Made by a program: the position numbers and the translations under genes. The notes beneath the pieces were generated by a model. The model made no database searches, was not told the origin of the DNA, and saw only the letters and a list, made by a program, of their open reading frames with translations. Of a stretch of DNA of 64,000 nt, positions 21,860-31,421 are shown piece by piece; positions within the stretch are counted from its first letter, which is position 1, and each line of letters opens with the position of its first letter. The stretch spans positions 2,989,501 to 3,053,500 of the forward strand of contig CM062200.1 of assembly GCA_031216445.1 (NCBI GenBank), given 5' to 3'. The DNA is from Lateolabrax maculatus. Lineage: Eukaryota > Chordata > Actinopteri > Acropomatiformes > Lateolabracidae.

Positions 21860-23040
21860 TTGGCAAGATAGTAAATAAGCACAAAATGTAGAACTATTCC
21901 TTTAAGTGAAAAAGGGGACTGCATTTAATGATTCTTTTCATCATAGGGTCATCATTGTTCTATAAATTGTCCTACTAATGACAAATGCTCATTACAAGAA
22001 TGATTCCAAATACATTTCTTCACATTACTTATTCTGGTGTAATGAGAAAATATTTGGTAATTTTACATAATAAATAACAATAAAGAGCATAAAACCATAT
22101 TTCACCAAAATTGTAATTGGTTGTTTTCCTGTTAGTTGGCTAAGGGCCCATTTCAAAATAATAATTAAAAACAAACATACATTGAAGGGTATCAAACTGA
22201 TGATAGATCAATATCTTCTAAATATATAATTGAACAATATGGACCTTGTCTCAGACCCCTGTAGATGAAAAACCCTTCATCACATGACAGGTTATATAAA
22301 CACAAGGACTTTTTCATTCTCTGGTTGTTTCATTTGAAGTTTTTTTTATGCCTTATGAGGTAAAAGTATCCATCATTGCACAAAAAACTAAAATTAGACA
22401 ACAATCAAAAAGAAAAAAAAGTTTTGTAATAGAAAGTTTTAGTTTTAGTTTTATGTGCATCATGAGCATATATGAAACAAACTTGTAGCCATAGTGCACA
22501 TCAATTTTGTTGTTCAAAACAGTGGAAAGAGATGTCCAAATTTTACTTCACATTTCTTGTAGTTAGATAGATAGATAAAAGTCAGTTTATCTCTGATCAG
22601 TATTTCCAGTAGTTCATAATGTCTGATGTAATATATATGTTTGTAGTGTTTGTTTTGTTGTCTGGATAAATGTTGTATTTTGTCTGAAACAAATTTCAGA
22701 GAAATCTGATCATAAAGTGAAATAAATCAGATCAATACAGTAACAGAAACAGACTCAGTAGGGATTTTTGTGTTTGCTGTGTCAGTGTTAAGAGTGGCAC
22801 AGAAATGATGCCTATTTGTGCCAGTGTGACAGAACAAAGAGGCCAACATCGTAATTCATTTTTAAGTATCCATAAACCAACAGAGATTTTAATAGTTTAT
22901 AATTGTTCTAATTCAAGTGGCCTAGTATTTAAATCTGCAGGAGGCCCCTCATGTTGTTTGATTATACTCATTAAAAAAGAAAATCATCCCTTTTGTTAAA
23001 TTAACAGAAATAAAAACAATAAAAACATTTCTGTTTGTTT
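21860..23040. other. AT-rich spacer between tandem copy 1 and the interferon gene
   Basis: No gene found. The sequence is AT-rich, with a short GATA run near 22565-22575. ORFs here are short and show no splice context or family resemblance. Confidence 0.4.
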
Positions 23041-23052
23041 GAAAAAATATTT

Positions 23053-23285
23053 TTTATTGGCTAAAATATAAACATAATATTTTGCTCAGTGAAAATTTGA
23101 GACATAAGCACGTTAATCAACATACATGAATGAGATAAATACACAAACAACTCATAAATTAGACAATAGAAATAAATAAATAAAGTTGATAATAAATCAA
23201 TAAATAAAGTTGATTATAAATAGATAAATACATAAATAGACTGCATGTAAGCAAATAAATGAACACATTCTAAGTGTGACAGATT
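23053..23285 (-). promoter_or_regulatory. Interferon 3' UTR with AU-rich elements and poly(A) signal
   Basis: On minus, at least eight ATTTA pentamers (TAAAT on plus) are packed between about 23165 and 23265, after the stop codon. An AATAAA signal lies at 23058-23053. Clustered AUUUA elements are the classical mark of short-lived cytokine mRNAs. Confidence 0.7.
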
Positions 23286-24294
23286 TTAGTTGGTGGTGAG
23301 TAGAGATGAAACCATCTGGTCTGCTCTCATCAGATGAGTTTCTATTTCCTTCCTGATCAGCTCCCAGGCTTCAGCACTGTGGCCCTACAGACAGAAGAAT
23401 ATCATCATTATTAAAACATGCTGGAGGTGTTTCATTAAGATCTCATAAAATCAGTAAGATGTAGGAATAATGTACCATTTTCTTTAGGACGTGGCGCGAC
23501 AGTCTCTTGAAATACATGTGCAGCTTTGTGTTCTTCTTGTGGCCGTGGCTCCCAATCTGAATATTACAAGAAAAACAGCATTTTAATAAATTATTTACAT
23601 ATTTCACCTGTAATATATTCCAAGAAATCTTTTGTAAAGACTTCAGTGTAACAGAAATGTAAATGTAATAGAACCAGAGGTGTCACTGAAAGTTATCTTA
23701 TTCTTACACAGGGGCGAAGGCCGTCAGCCTGCTGGGTTACAACATTGACAAAGTCCTCCACTGTGCTCTCCTCCCATGATGCAGCAGAGCTATGATCCTC
23801 CTCAAACAGACCAGCCACCTCCTCCAGAACCTGAACTGTGAAAGCAAGTTTATCCTCAGCCTGGAAGAAGAAGAAGAAGAAGAGGATCAATCACAGATTC
23901 CAATAAGGACTTGTTATATTTTGAATTCCCAGCTGCAGCAGACAGAAGTTGAGGATGACTTACTGATGCTTTGGACGCCTGGCTGTACAGATTATGAGGG
24001 AAGGCCACAGTGTCCTTCACTTCAGCATCCTCAGTGGTGTTGGTGGAGTTGTTAGACTGCATCACACACACATCAGAAAACAGTCAGTAAACTCTTTCAG
24101 AGTTTACAGAGATTACAGAGGTTCAGAGATTCAGTGACTTTAAACAATAAAAGTACACTCACCATCCTCTGTATCAGATCCAAAGAGTTTTCACTGTGCT
24201 GTCCGAACTTATGATCCATCCATCTGCAGCTCAGCGAGGAGGCTGCACTGTACAGCCCGAGAAACAGGCAGACAAAGAAGATCCTGTTGAGCAT
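23286..24294 (-). CDS. Teleost type I interferon, two-cysteine (group I)
   Basis: Five exons on minus, all phase 0: 24294-24163, 24056-23964, 23860-23708, 23556-23476 and 23384-23286, giving 185 residues. Five exons with four phase-0 introns is the fish type I interferon structure. A signal peptide (LNRIFFVCLFLGLYSAASS) is followed by the mature start CRWMDHKFGQHSENSLDLIQ. Later landmarks are AFPHNLYSQ, EDFVNVV, the second cysteine in LRPC, and the hallmark C-terminal helix SAEAWELIRKEIETHL. Only Cys23 and Cys126 remain in the mature chain, which defines the two-cysteine group. Overlapping glycosylation sequons occur at Asn46, Asn47 and Asn50. The product is a secreted antiviral cytokine. It resembles the common perciform two-cysteine interferon; the subtype (d, h or other) needs a tree, so no symbol is given. 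Confidence 0.94.
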
Positions 24295-24376
24295 TTTCAA
24301 AAAGGTACAAGTCGCTTTTGCTTGGAGCAGATTGGGATGTCTTCAGGTGTTTGTTGGAGCAGACCTGCAGCCGCTC

Positions 24377-24412
24377 ATTTATACTGTAGCAGGTCTCACC
24401 TATTTCATTTTC
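24377..24412 (-). promoter_or_regulatory. Interferon core promoter: TATA box and proximal ISRE
   Basis: On minus, TATAAAT at 24383-24377 lies about 85 nt upstream of the ATG. About 20 bp further upstream, GAAAATGAAA at 24412-24403 fits the interferon-stimulated response/IRF consensus GAAANNGAAA. This close pairing is typical of interferon promoters. Confidence 0.65.
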
Positions 24413-24537
24413 CTGACATAACACTTACCTGACTGTGGCTTTCACAAAGTCAAAATCAACCTCAACATACATGCAGCCTATAAGGAAATTCCACAAGAAA
24501 AGCATCAACAAATATCACGCTAAAATATCATTCTCTG

Positions 24538-24538
24538 T

Positions 24539-24570
<32 letters not shown>
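24538..24570. repeat. (AC)n microsatellite
   Basis: About thirteen AC units followed by ATATAT. Confidence 0.9.
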
Positions 24571-24572
<2 letters not shown>

Positions 24573-24823
24573 TCTATTTTTATATTTATTTATGTATTCA
24601 ATTTTATTAATTGACATTGTTTCGTATATTGCAGGTTGCAGGCGATGATCTTGATAACACCATCATCTCCCTTTCAGTCTGCACGCTCTCCAATGATGAT
24701 AAATATATTTAAATAGCGATCATTCTTAAATTGTTGTAATTGCATTATTACTTCTGTGTGGATTCACAGTAATCTTTAATGAATATATCTGCAGGCGTTA
24801 TTGTGTCCAGTAGGTGCAAGAAG

Positions 24824-24851
24824 GGGAAGTTCCCGTAGAGAGAAAATGAAA
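24824..24851. promoter_or_regulatory. Distal NF-kB-like and ISRE pair upstream of the interferon gene
   Basis: The NF-kB-like palindrome GGGAAGTTCCC (24824-24834) is followed seven bases later by GAAAATGAAA (24842-24851), the same ISRE decamer as in the proximal promoter but on the opposite strand. It lies roughly 490 bp upstream of the inferred start site. Candidate virus-response enhancer. Confidence 0.45.
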
Positions 24852-25064
24852 GTGATTCTGTGACTGCGGCCTGCGCTCTGACGCTCCTTCATGTGAATTG
24901 ATCAGTGACATTTCAGGTTATTTTAACTAGAACATGGCTGCTTAACGTGAGAACCAGACAGCCTGTGGAGAAGAGGGAATTCTCCTTCACCTTTTACAAA
25001 TCAATAAGAAAATCACACTGTATTATATCAGGCCTGCAGCTCATTAGGTGGCTGCAGATAAACA

Positions 25065-25460
25065 TGTGTCTTAAGATAAGATAATAAGGCTCAGGAAATT
25101 CAGGTGTTGCAGCAACACAAGGACAGAACAGATAAATAGAAAAAGTAAAATTAGTAATTAAAAATATATGAAACAAAAATAAGAATACAAGTAAAAATAG
25201 AACTATACAAAAGCAAGTAGAGACAGAATTACAAGGCAAAAGTGACAGTGGTGTGATTAAAAGCATCAAAGTCAGCAAAGTATAGCCTCATATTAATAAA
25301 CACCAGACTAATATATAATATGATTAATGATGCTTTGTGTTTGTGTGTATTTAATATTGAAATATAATAGGCCTATAGTAGCCTATATAAAGTAATAAAG
25401 CAGTATAATATAGTATGGGATATAATGTACTACAGCAATATCAAATATAGGCCTTTTAGT
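25065..25460. repeat. Dispersed AT-rich repeat, family A (copy 2)
   Basis: Matches 16140-16560 and 31790-32160 in motif order (gataagataa, cagcaacacaaggaca, aataagaatacaa, agtgacagtggtgtgatta, then AT-rich 'tatataatatg'). Confidence 0.55.
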
Positions 25461-26369
25461 ACGAGTAGTAGTGTAATGTAGCTATACTAAATAATTTTTG
25501 CTTAGCTTAGGTGTTTATTGTTTGATTTTATTTTTATTGTATTTAGTTTTAATTTGTCAGTGAATATTCTTTATGTCCCATGCACTAAAAAACAAACATA
25601 CACTGAAAGGTATCAAAGTGATGTTACATCCATATATTAGGATTAAATAATCTAATATGTACCTTGTCTCAGAAAACTTCAGGTGAAGAAATATCTAATC
25701 ACATGTTATGACTTTATATGAACACTAGGACTTTTTCCTGTTTTTTTATAATGAATAATATAGTCATTTGTAGCCGTTAACATTTCAGGGCTTTTGGCTC
25801 TGTTGGAGAAGTCAAAGCTACAGACTCGTGTTTCTGTTTCAGATCTTTTGTTAAGTATTCCCTTTCAGCCATAATCCTTAAGTACAAAATAAAGTAATAA
25901 AGAAAAACATGGTACTTTGTTGTATTTTTTTATTCTCTTCAAAGTAATGTTTAGATGAATACAGAAAAAGGAATTGTAAGATTCAGTTTCTCAATTCTTG
26001 CACATTTTCTTTTATTTAATTTATTTTTAGCTTTTTATAGAAGCTTTCTCTGTTGGAGACAATTAACCACTATTTAGCTTTCAGTTGTTATAAAGTGTTC
26101 ATGGCTAAGAGATGTTCATGGATTCCAGTGGTTGCTTTTAGCCTTGTGACCCCTTAAAACAAATTATATATCTTTGTTTAATTAATAAAAAAGGCCTTGA
26201 AAGTGTTTTTCTTTTTTAATGCCAAATAAAGTTAAGAAATAATCATAAAATGATATGCTGATATTTTACTTGCAACATTTATTAAACAGATAAACTGAAC
26301 ATTTCCTCAAACTGCTCATTTTGTAACAATGAGAAAGACAATTGGTCCCTGTCTTTAAATGTGCCTATA

Positions 26370-26383
26370 CTGCCCCCTTCTGG
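26370..26383 (-). promoter_or_regulatory. CTCF-like motif upstream of tandem copy 2
   Basis: The same 14 bases, in the same orientation, as at 18555-18568. Confidence 0.4.
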
Positions 26384-26641
26384 AGAGAAATCTCCCTGCT
26401 CATGTTAAACTGATAGACCTGAGGGAATCAGTGCTCCTGTTTTGGGCATTTTAATAACAGAAAACTTCTGTGCCTTCTTGGAAAGTTCAACATTCATAAA
26501 CCAAAAATAATTAACTCCAAGCCAAAGCAGACAGTTAATTCCTTAAAGAACACGTATCCTGGTAAAATTCATTCATTTCATTCATTCATTCATTTTACTT
26601 TTATATATTTCATGTTTCCGTGTTTTTATTTAAAACCCAGT

Positions 26642-26840
26642 CACGTGTTCATGTGTTCATTAGTTTATTGCGTCTCCAGGGAAACAGAGACAACGTGACG
26701 TCACTCCGCGAGCCTGAACACGTTCGGCTTATTGTGGCTTTGATGTCTCGTGACGTCATTCGGCGATCAAAGGCACCGCAACGTTCCAACAGGCTGCAGG
26801 TCGCGAGACTATAAATAGGACCCGAATCCAGCGTTTAGGT
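26642..26840 (+). promoter_or_regulatory. Promoter of tandem gene copy 2: E-box, twin CRE, TATA
   Basis: TGACGTCA at 26696-26703 and 26751-26758, TATAAATA at 26810-26817, and E-box CACGTG at 26642-26647, all with the same spacing as copy 1. I see no base difference from copy 1 over the block 26600-27041. Confidence 0.65.
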
Positions 26841-26912
26841 CAGTTCAGATTTTTCAGAGCAGATTCACAGCGTTCAACGAGACCAACACAGCGACCACAC
26901 ACAGCCCATACT

Positions 26913-29021
26913 ATGGAGACTACAAACCTCCCAGACAACATGGATCCCGCCCTTCCACTGGCCTCAACTGAGACCCTCCGCCCGCTCGTCCAGCTGTTCC
27001 TGGACAAGCTGACGGTGGTACAGTGGGTCAAGCTGGAATCCGGATCTCTCGACAAAGACACAGAAAATGTCATAACTGACATTTGTTTGGATATGATTAA
27101 TATTGTATCCACATATATTTATGAGGCATTCAAACGAAGCCTCACAAAGGGGAGTGACTTGCACTTAACAAGTCCTCCTAAATCATCCAGAAGCTCTTCT
27201 TCATCCAGTGGATCGCAGAAGAGCTTCACCATATCAGAAGACCAAGTGCAAGAGTGTCTGGGTGACACCATTTCACAGACTTTTGCAAAGGTGATGGGCG
27301 TCCCACAGGACACCCGTTGCCAGTATACAAAAGAGGTGACAAAGATCGTGGTGGAGGAAGTCACGGAGAGAGTAAACTCCGAGCTCTCCAAAAGAAGTGG
27401 AAGCAGCGGAGGCAGCAGCGAGGGAGTGGAGCCGCTGGTCTCCAAGACTTCCACCCGCAGACTGAGAGCCATGACTAGACATGTGGTGAAGATACTCAAG
27501 AGATGCACGGCAAACATGGCATGCACGTCCAGATCGAGTAACGCCCAGACCGATCAGCAGAGTCTAAAAGTGCAGGCTGATGCAGACGAGACTGTAAAAG
27601 CGACAGAGCAGGACGAGGAGCTGGTTGAAACTGCTGAGTCCTGTCAGACGCCCGTCACTCCTCTGCATGAAGATGCCCCCCAAAAAGTTTCCTCTGGGGA
27701 TAGCTTTGTGGATACAACCACAGAAGCCATCAGACAGATCCTGGAGGAACAGATGGATGATGTCACCTCCATTGAGTACAATGATGACATTTCACAGGAG
27801 GAATACGACCTGCTCGTGTCCAGCAACTCGCAAAACACGGAGGAGGCGGCCTCTGAGATTGTCAGAGTTATTTTAGAAGGACTTAATTTGGATGCAGATG
27901 GCACACCCAAGGTGGTATCTACATCAGAGGCCCAATCCAGCAAAACATCCTGCTGGCAGAAGGTGGGAAGAAAAGTCAAGGCTTTTTTTCTGCACAGATT
28001 TGCCAAGGAGGCCATCCTTAGCTTTGTGGCAAAGCTGAGAAGCAAACTCAACTGCTTCTCACAAAAGAAGGATGAGCTTTCAATCAAGCAGCTGATTGAG
28101 GGAGTGGATTGCTTGGTGGAGGACATGATCCCACCAGAAGAAGATCAGGAAAGGATGGGGAGCACAGCTGAGATGTGCCTCTATGAGAGAATTGCGAGAG
28201 ACATCTCTAGAGGGCAGCACGAAGTGACCGCTAAGCAGCTGTGTGATATCGTGTACCACCACCTGAAACTCGGCAAGCCACTGAAGGTCCGCTTCATGGT
28301 CCAGATCCAGACAGAGGTGGACTACTTCATGAAAATGATGTGGAACTGGCTAAACCAGCAGTCGCAAAAGCACAGGACCAAGAAGGACCGCGTATCTGTT
28401 GCTATCAAGCAGATTGAGGGAGTAGTGGAAAGTCTGCCAGCCAGTACAGCGAGCCCCTTGGAACAGCACAGAGACTCTTTGACGCTCGTGTCTGAAACAG
28501 CACCAGCTTCTATCGATGATGAGCCGGCTAGCAGTGATAAAGATTTGATCACTGATGTGCCGGCTGCCAGTGATGAAGTTGACGAAGCTGCACGTGAGCC
28601 CGCAGCACACCCAGTCAACAAATGGGACAAACTGTGCTGCCTGATTACGGTGTCGGGGCTGGTTAACCGGATTTTCAGAAATCTGTCAGTTAATCTGTCC
28701 AGTGATGCCGTGAAAACCACGATCAAGACACTGAGCGAGGCCCTCTGGGCAGAGATCGAAGGCTCTGACACTGCTGTCAAGCCAAGTGACCGCCATATAA
28801 AGAGGACAATCAAGGTGGTACACAAGGACCTGTGCAAGAAGACCCTCAGTGCAGAGGTTCTTAGTATGAGCCTGCTGTCCCAGGATCCAGTCATCTACGA
28901 TTCTATCATACAGACTCTGAAAGGGCACCTGGTGACACCAAAAAAGAAGACCAGCATCACTCGGTTCTTCAAAACTGGTTACAGGATCATGTCCAAGCCA
29001 TTTAATGCCTGCTTTAAATAA
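26913..29021 (+). CDS. Unrecognised 702-residue protein, single exon, tandem copy 2
   Basis: An intact paralogue of the 19018-21171 gene. The first 43 residues are identical; later substitutions are spread along the chain and the frame stays open throughout, which suggests purifying selection rather than decay. It keeps the paired-helix modules, the WQKVGRKVKAFFLHRFAKEA basic helix and the C-terminal FNACFK. It lacks most of the DEALITDEPVIG linker repeat, has a shorter acidic linker, and is one residue shorter near residue 84. Sharing the promoter block predicts co-expression with copy 1. Function unknown. Confidence 0.8.
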   Translation: METTNLPDNMDPALPLASTETLRPLVQLFLDKLTVVQWVKLESGSLDKDTENVITDICLDMINIVSTYIYEAFKRSLTKGSDLHLTSPPKSSRSSSSSSGSQKSFTISEDQVQECLGDTISQTFAKVMGVPQDTRCQYTKEVTKIVVEEVTERVNSELSKRSGSSGGSSEGVEPLVSKTSTRRLRAMTRHVVKILKRCTANMACTSRSSNAQTDQQSLKVQADADETVKATEQDEELVETAESCQTPVTPLHEDAPQKVSSGDSFVDTTTEAIRQILEEQMDDVTSIEYNDDISQEEYDLLVSSNSQNTEEAASEIVRVILEGLNLDADGTPKVVSTSEAQSSKTSCWQKVGRKVKAFFLHRFAKEAILSFVAKLRSKLNCFSQKKDELSIKQLIEGVDCLVEDMIPPEEDQERMGSTAEMCLYERIARDISRGQHEVTAKQLCDIVYHHLKLGKPLKVRFMVQIQTEVDYFMKMMWNWLNQQSQKHRTKKDRVSVAIKQIEGVVESLPASTASPLEQHRDSLTLVSETAPASIDDEPASSDKDLITDVPAASDEVDEAAREPAAHPVNKWDKLCCLITVSGLVNRIFRNLSVNLSSDAVKTTIKTLSEALWAEIEGSDTAVKPSDRHIKRTIKVVHKDLCKKTLSAEVLSMSLLSQDPVIYDSIIQTLKGHLVTPKKKTSITRFFKTGYRIMSKPFNACFK

Positions 29022-29108
29022 GACTGCAAAAAAAAATCATCAGCAGTCTTAGGGTGGGTGGGCGGGACAGGCCTTTTTCACGGCACTGACAAAGTGAGTG
29101 GCGTGAGA

Positions 29109-29220
29109 AAGGTCTGTTGGGACCTGAGGTCCCACCTCATGTCCAGGTCCAGCTCTCGGCTACCAGCCTCAGTTCGGCTCGTAGCACATAGAGTTGGACC
29201 TGGACGTGACGCGGGACTTC
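29109..29220 (+). other. Predicted long RNA hairpin in the 3' region of tandem gene copy 2
   Basis: Arms 29138-29156 and 29190-29208, with the same inner stems as copy 1. The only change inside the hairpin is one base in the internal loop (cacAg to cacAt), which leaves every predicted pair intact. Confidence 0.6.
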
Positions 29221-29259
29221 AGGTCTCTTACGGGGGCTTCACAGGTGCCTCAGTGTTCA

Positions 29260-29485
29260 ACACTGCGGCCTCCCAGCAAGAAGGTGAGGGTTCAGTTCTG
29301 GGCCTTGACCTTCTTACTGTGAGGAGCACACTCGTGCTCACTGTGTTGCCGTGGGGTTTCCTCCGAGTTCTTCGGTTTCCCCCCACATTTTAAATAGAAA
29401 TTAGAAATTTAAATTAGATTAAAAAAAAAAAAACAACAACGTGGGGTTTCCTCCGAGTTCTTCGGTTTCCCCCCACATTTTGAAA
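29260..29485 (+). mobile_element. SINE-related segment with a duplicated tail, copy 2
   Basis: The counterpart of 21460-21700, including two copies of the 'gtggggtttcctccgagttc' tail (about 29350 and 29440). It was therefore present before the tandem duplication. Confidence 0.5.
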
Positions 29486-29665
29486 TAGAAATTAGAATAA
29501 TCATTCAAAAAAAAATTAAATCAGATCAAATAAAAAAATAAAAAAATTCGAAATTACATTTCTGTTTGTGAAAATCTTTCTTTTCTTATCATCAGCTGCA
29601 TTGATGCACATATGTAGATGTGTAACTCACACTAAAATTGAGACCTGGATTGAAACTGAAGAGCA

Positions 29666-31020
29666 GACTACTAAATACCTAATAGTATTATCATTTTATG
29701 CTTGCTACAGCTTCAACAACTACTTCTACAACTAATCCAAAAGATTTCAACATCAAATGATATTTATTTTGAGTGTAATTTATTCAGTGTTTTTTGTGTA
29801 ATACATTAAGAATTTAAACAATACAATAAACAGATCAAAATCAAAATAAACATAATAAACAAATTACATAAAATTAATAAGCCATCAATAAACAAATAAA
29901 TAAGACAAGCAAGAATTTGCTAGTGGATTATTCATTTAAGTTTTTTCTCAAGTAAAAAACATTTGATTGTTACAGATTCACAAATGCTAGGAATAACTTG
30001 CTTTTCTCAGTTTTCTATACATACATGCTATATAAATCAAGCCTTTCTTAAGCTGCTCGTCTTTTAAATTTAATAAGAATCAGTTCAACAAACAAACAGA
30101 TTACTCATCATAACTCATGTTTGGGATCCACAAAAACTCAAGAAGACCTTAATAAGAAGAAAATTACAACAACATTAATGTCCCTGCAGCTTTGGTACTT
30201 TGACCTCTAAAATGATTTTTTAGCACATCTTCATGGAAATGTCCAGTACTTTACATTTAAAGAGAAATTGAAAAACAACAAAACAAGCATGCATTAAAAA
30301 AGAAAAAACTCAATGATCTTCTGAGCTAAAGAACCTGACTCACTTTAGATGGGAGTTTTTAATTAATTCAGCTCTCCCAGAACAATTGCAGGGAGCTAGA
30401 TCCACCTGAGTGCTCAATAAAGTCTGAAGAACAGTAATGTACCCTTTATGGATTTTGCATACTTAAAGCTGCATGCAACGGAGCAGGCCTGTCAGCCTTT
30501 TCCCTCCAAAAATGTTTGAGTGGTGAACAAACATATATAAGTTGATGTAATGACTTTTCACACTTATAATCTTATTTTATTATTATTTTGGGTTAATTTT
30601 TGATTAATTTACACATTGTTTAGTAAGGTTGAACATCAGCATCATGGATGCATTTACTGATAAAAGTACTGATGACTAACTTTACATTTGCTTTAAATTG
30701 GCTTGTTTTCCCGTAAGACACTGAAGGTTAAATCAATTTTTAACAGTAAAACACAACACACAAGTCTGTTTAAGCTTAGCAGGAATGAACTGTACCTATT
30801 ACTTGAATCTAAGGACTCATTTTATAATTGTTTTAGGAAGAAAATGTAAACGGTTTATTTTATCTGTATCTCATCCCCTTATGTAGCTCTTTTAACTAGC
30901 CTTTTATTTTCCTATGTCTCTTGACTCTTCACCTTCATGAAGTGATTTATTCTGTTGTTATTTTTGTGTTGTCAGGTTTTTAGTTCTACATGCTCCTTGT
31001 GTGTAAAGTATTTAAAATAT
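29666..31020. other. AT-rich spacer, no gene
   Basis: No gene found. AT-rich with A-tracts; ORFs are short and unlike proteins. Confidence 0.4.
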
Positions 31021-31044
31021 TCCTGGCCTGCTATATTCGCCCAG

Positions 31045-31421
31045 CCTCCAGGGGGCGGTATAACAACAATCATCGACGTCACCAACCAGGAAGTACTTTA
31101 CTTCCTTGTACTCAAAATGGAAACAGTTCTCCTGGAGCAGTTTATATGTATCGCACTGATCAACCCAAACTCTCTCTTTGAGTTTAATTTAAATGTATTT
31201 CTTATGTAAAAGTTAACTTTATTGAAAGCGCATTGAGTCGAGAATCGCTGAGAAAAACAAAGAAATATATTCTCGCAGCAAACGTTAGTTACTTAGCGAA
31301 CTAGTTTGTCTTATTTCTGATTTTACTACAAGTATAAAATTATATTTCCTGACTTTATTCTGCCACAAACACAGTCGTCGTTTGGATTATCCGTTTAAAG
31401 TTTGGACCAGACATCAGCGAA
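31045..31421 (+). promoter_or_regulatory. snf8: snf8 promoter region with CTCF-like and CRE-like motifs
   Basis: CCTCCAGGGGGCGG at 31045-31058 matches 13 of 14 positions of the CTCF core on plus, and CGACGTCACC follows at about 31075. The snf8 ATG is at 31422; the start of transcription is inferred to lie in this segment. Confidence 0.4.

Larger units (their letters stand above)
18170..21860 (+). repeat. Tandem duplication unit, copy 1
   Basis: By eye, alignment to 25900-29665 begins near 'tactttgttgtattttttatt' and ends near 'gatgcaca...tgtagatgt'. It contains one complete intronless gene with its promoter and 3' region. The outer flanks are clearly diverged, while 18705-19146 looks identical between copies and 21309-21546 nearly so. 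The offset between copies is 7,895 bp at the start codons. Confidence 0.85.
25900..29665 (+). repeat. Tandem duplication unit, copy 2
   Basis: The counterpart of 18170-21860, with an intact gene and promoter. It differs by a lineage-specific insertion of 'cattcattcattc' near 26575-26595 just upstream of the identical block, and by scattered substitutions in flanks and coding sequence. Confidence 0.85.
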
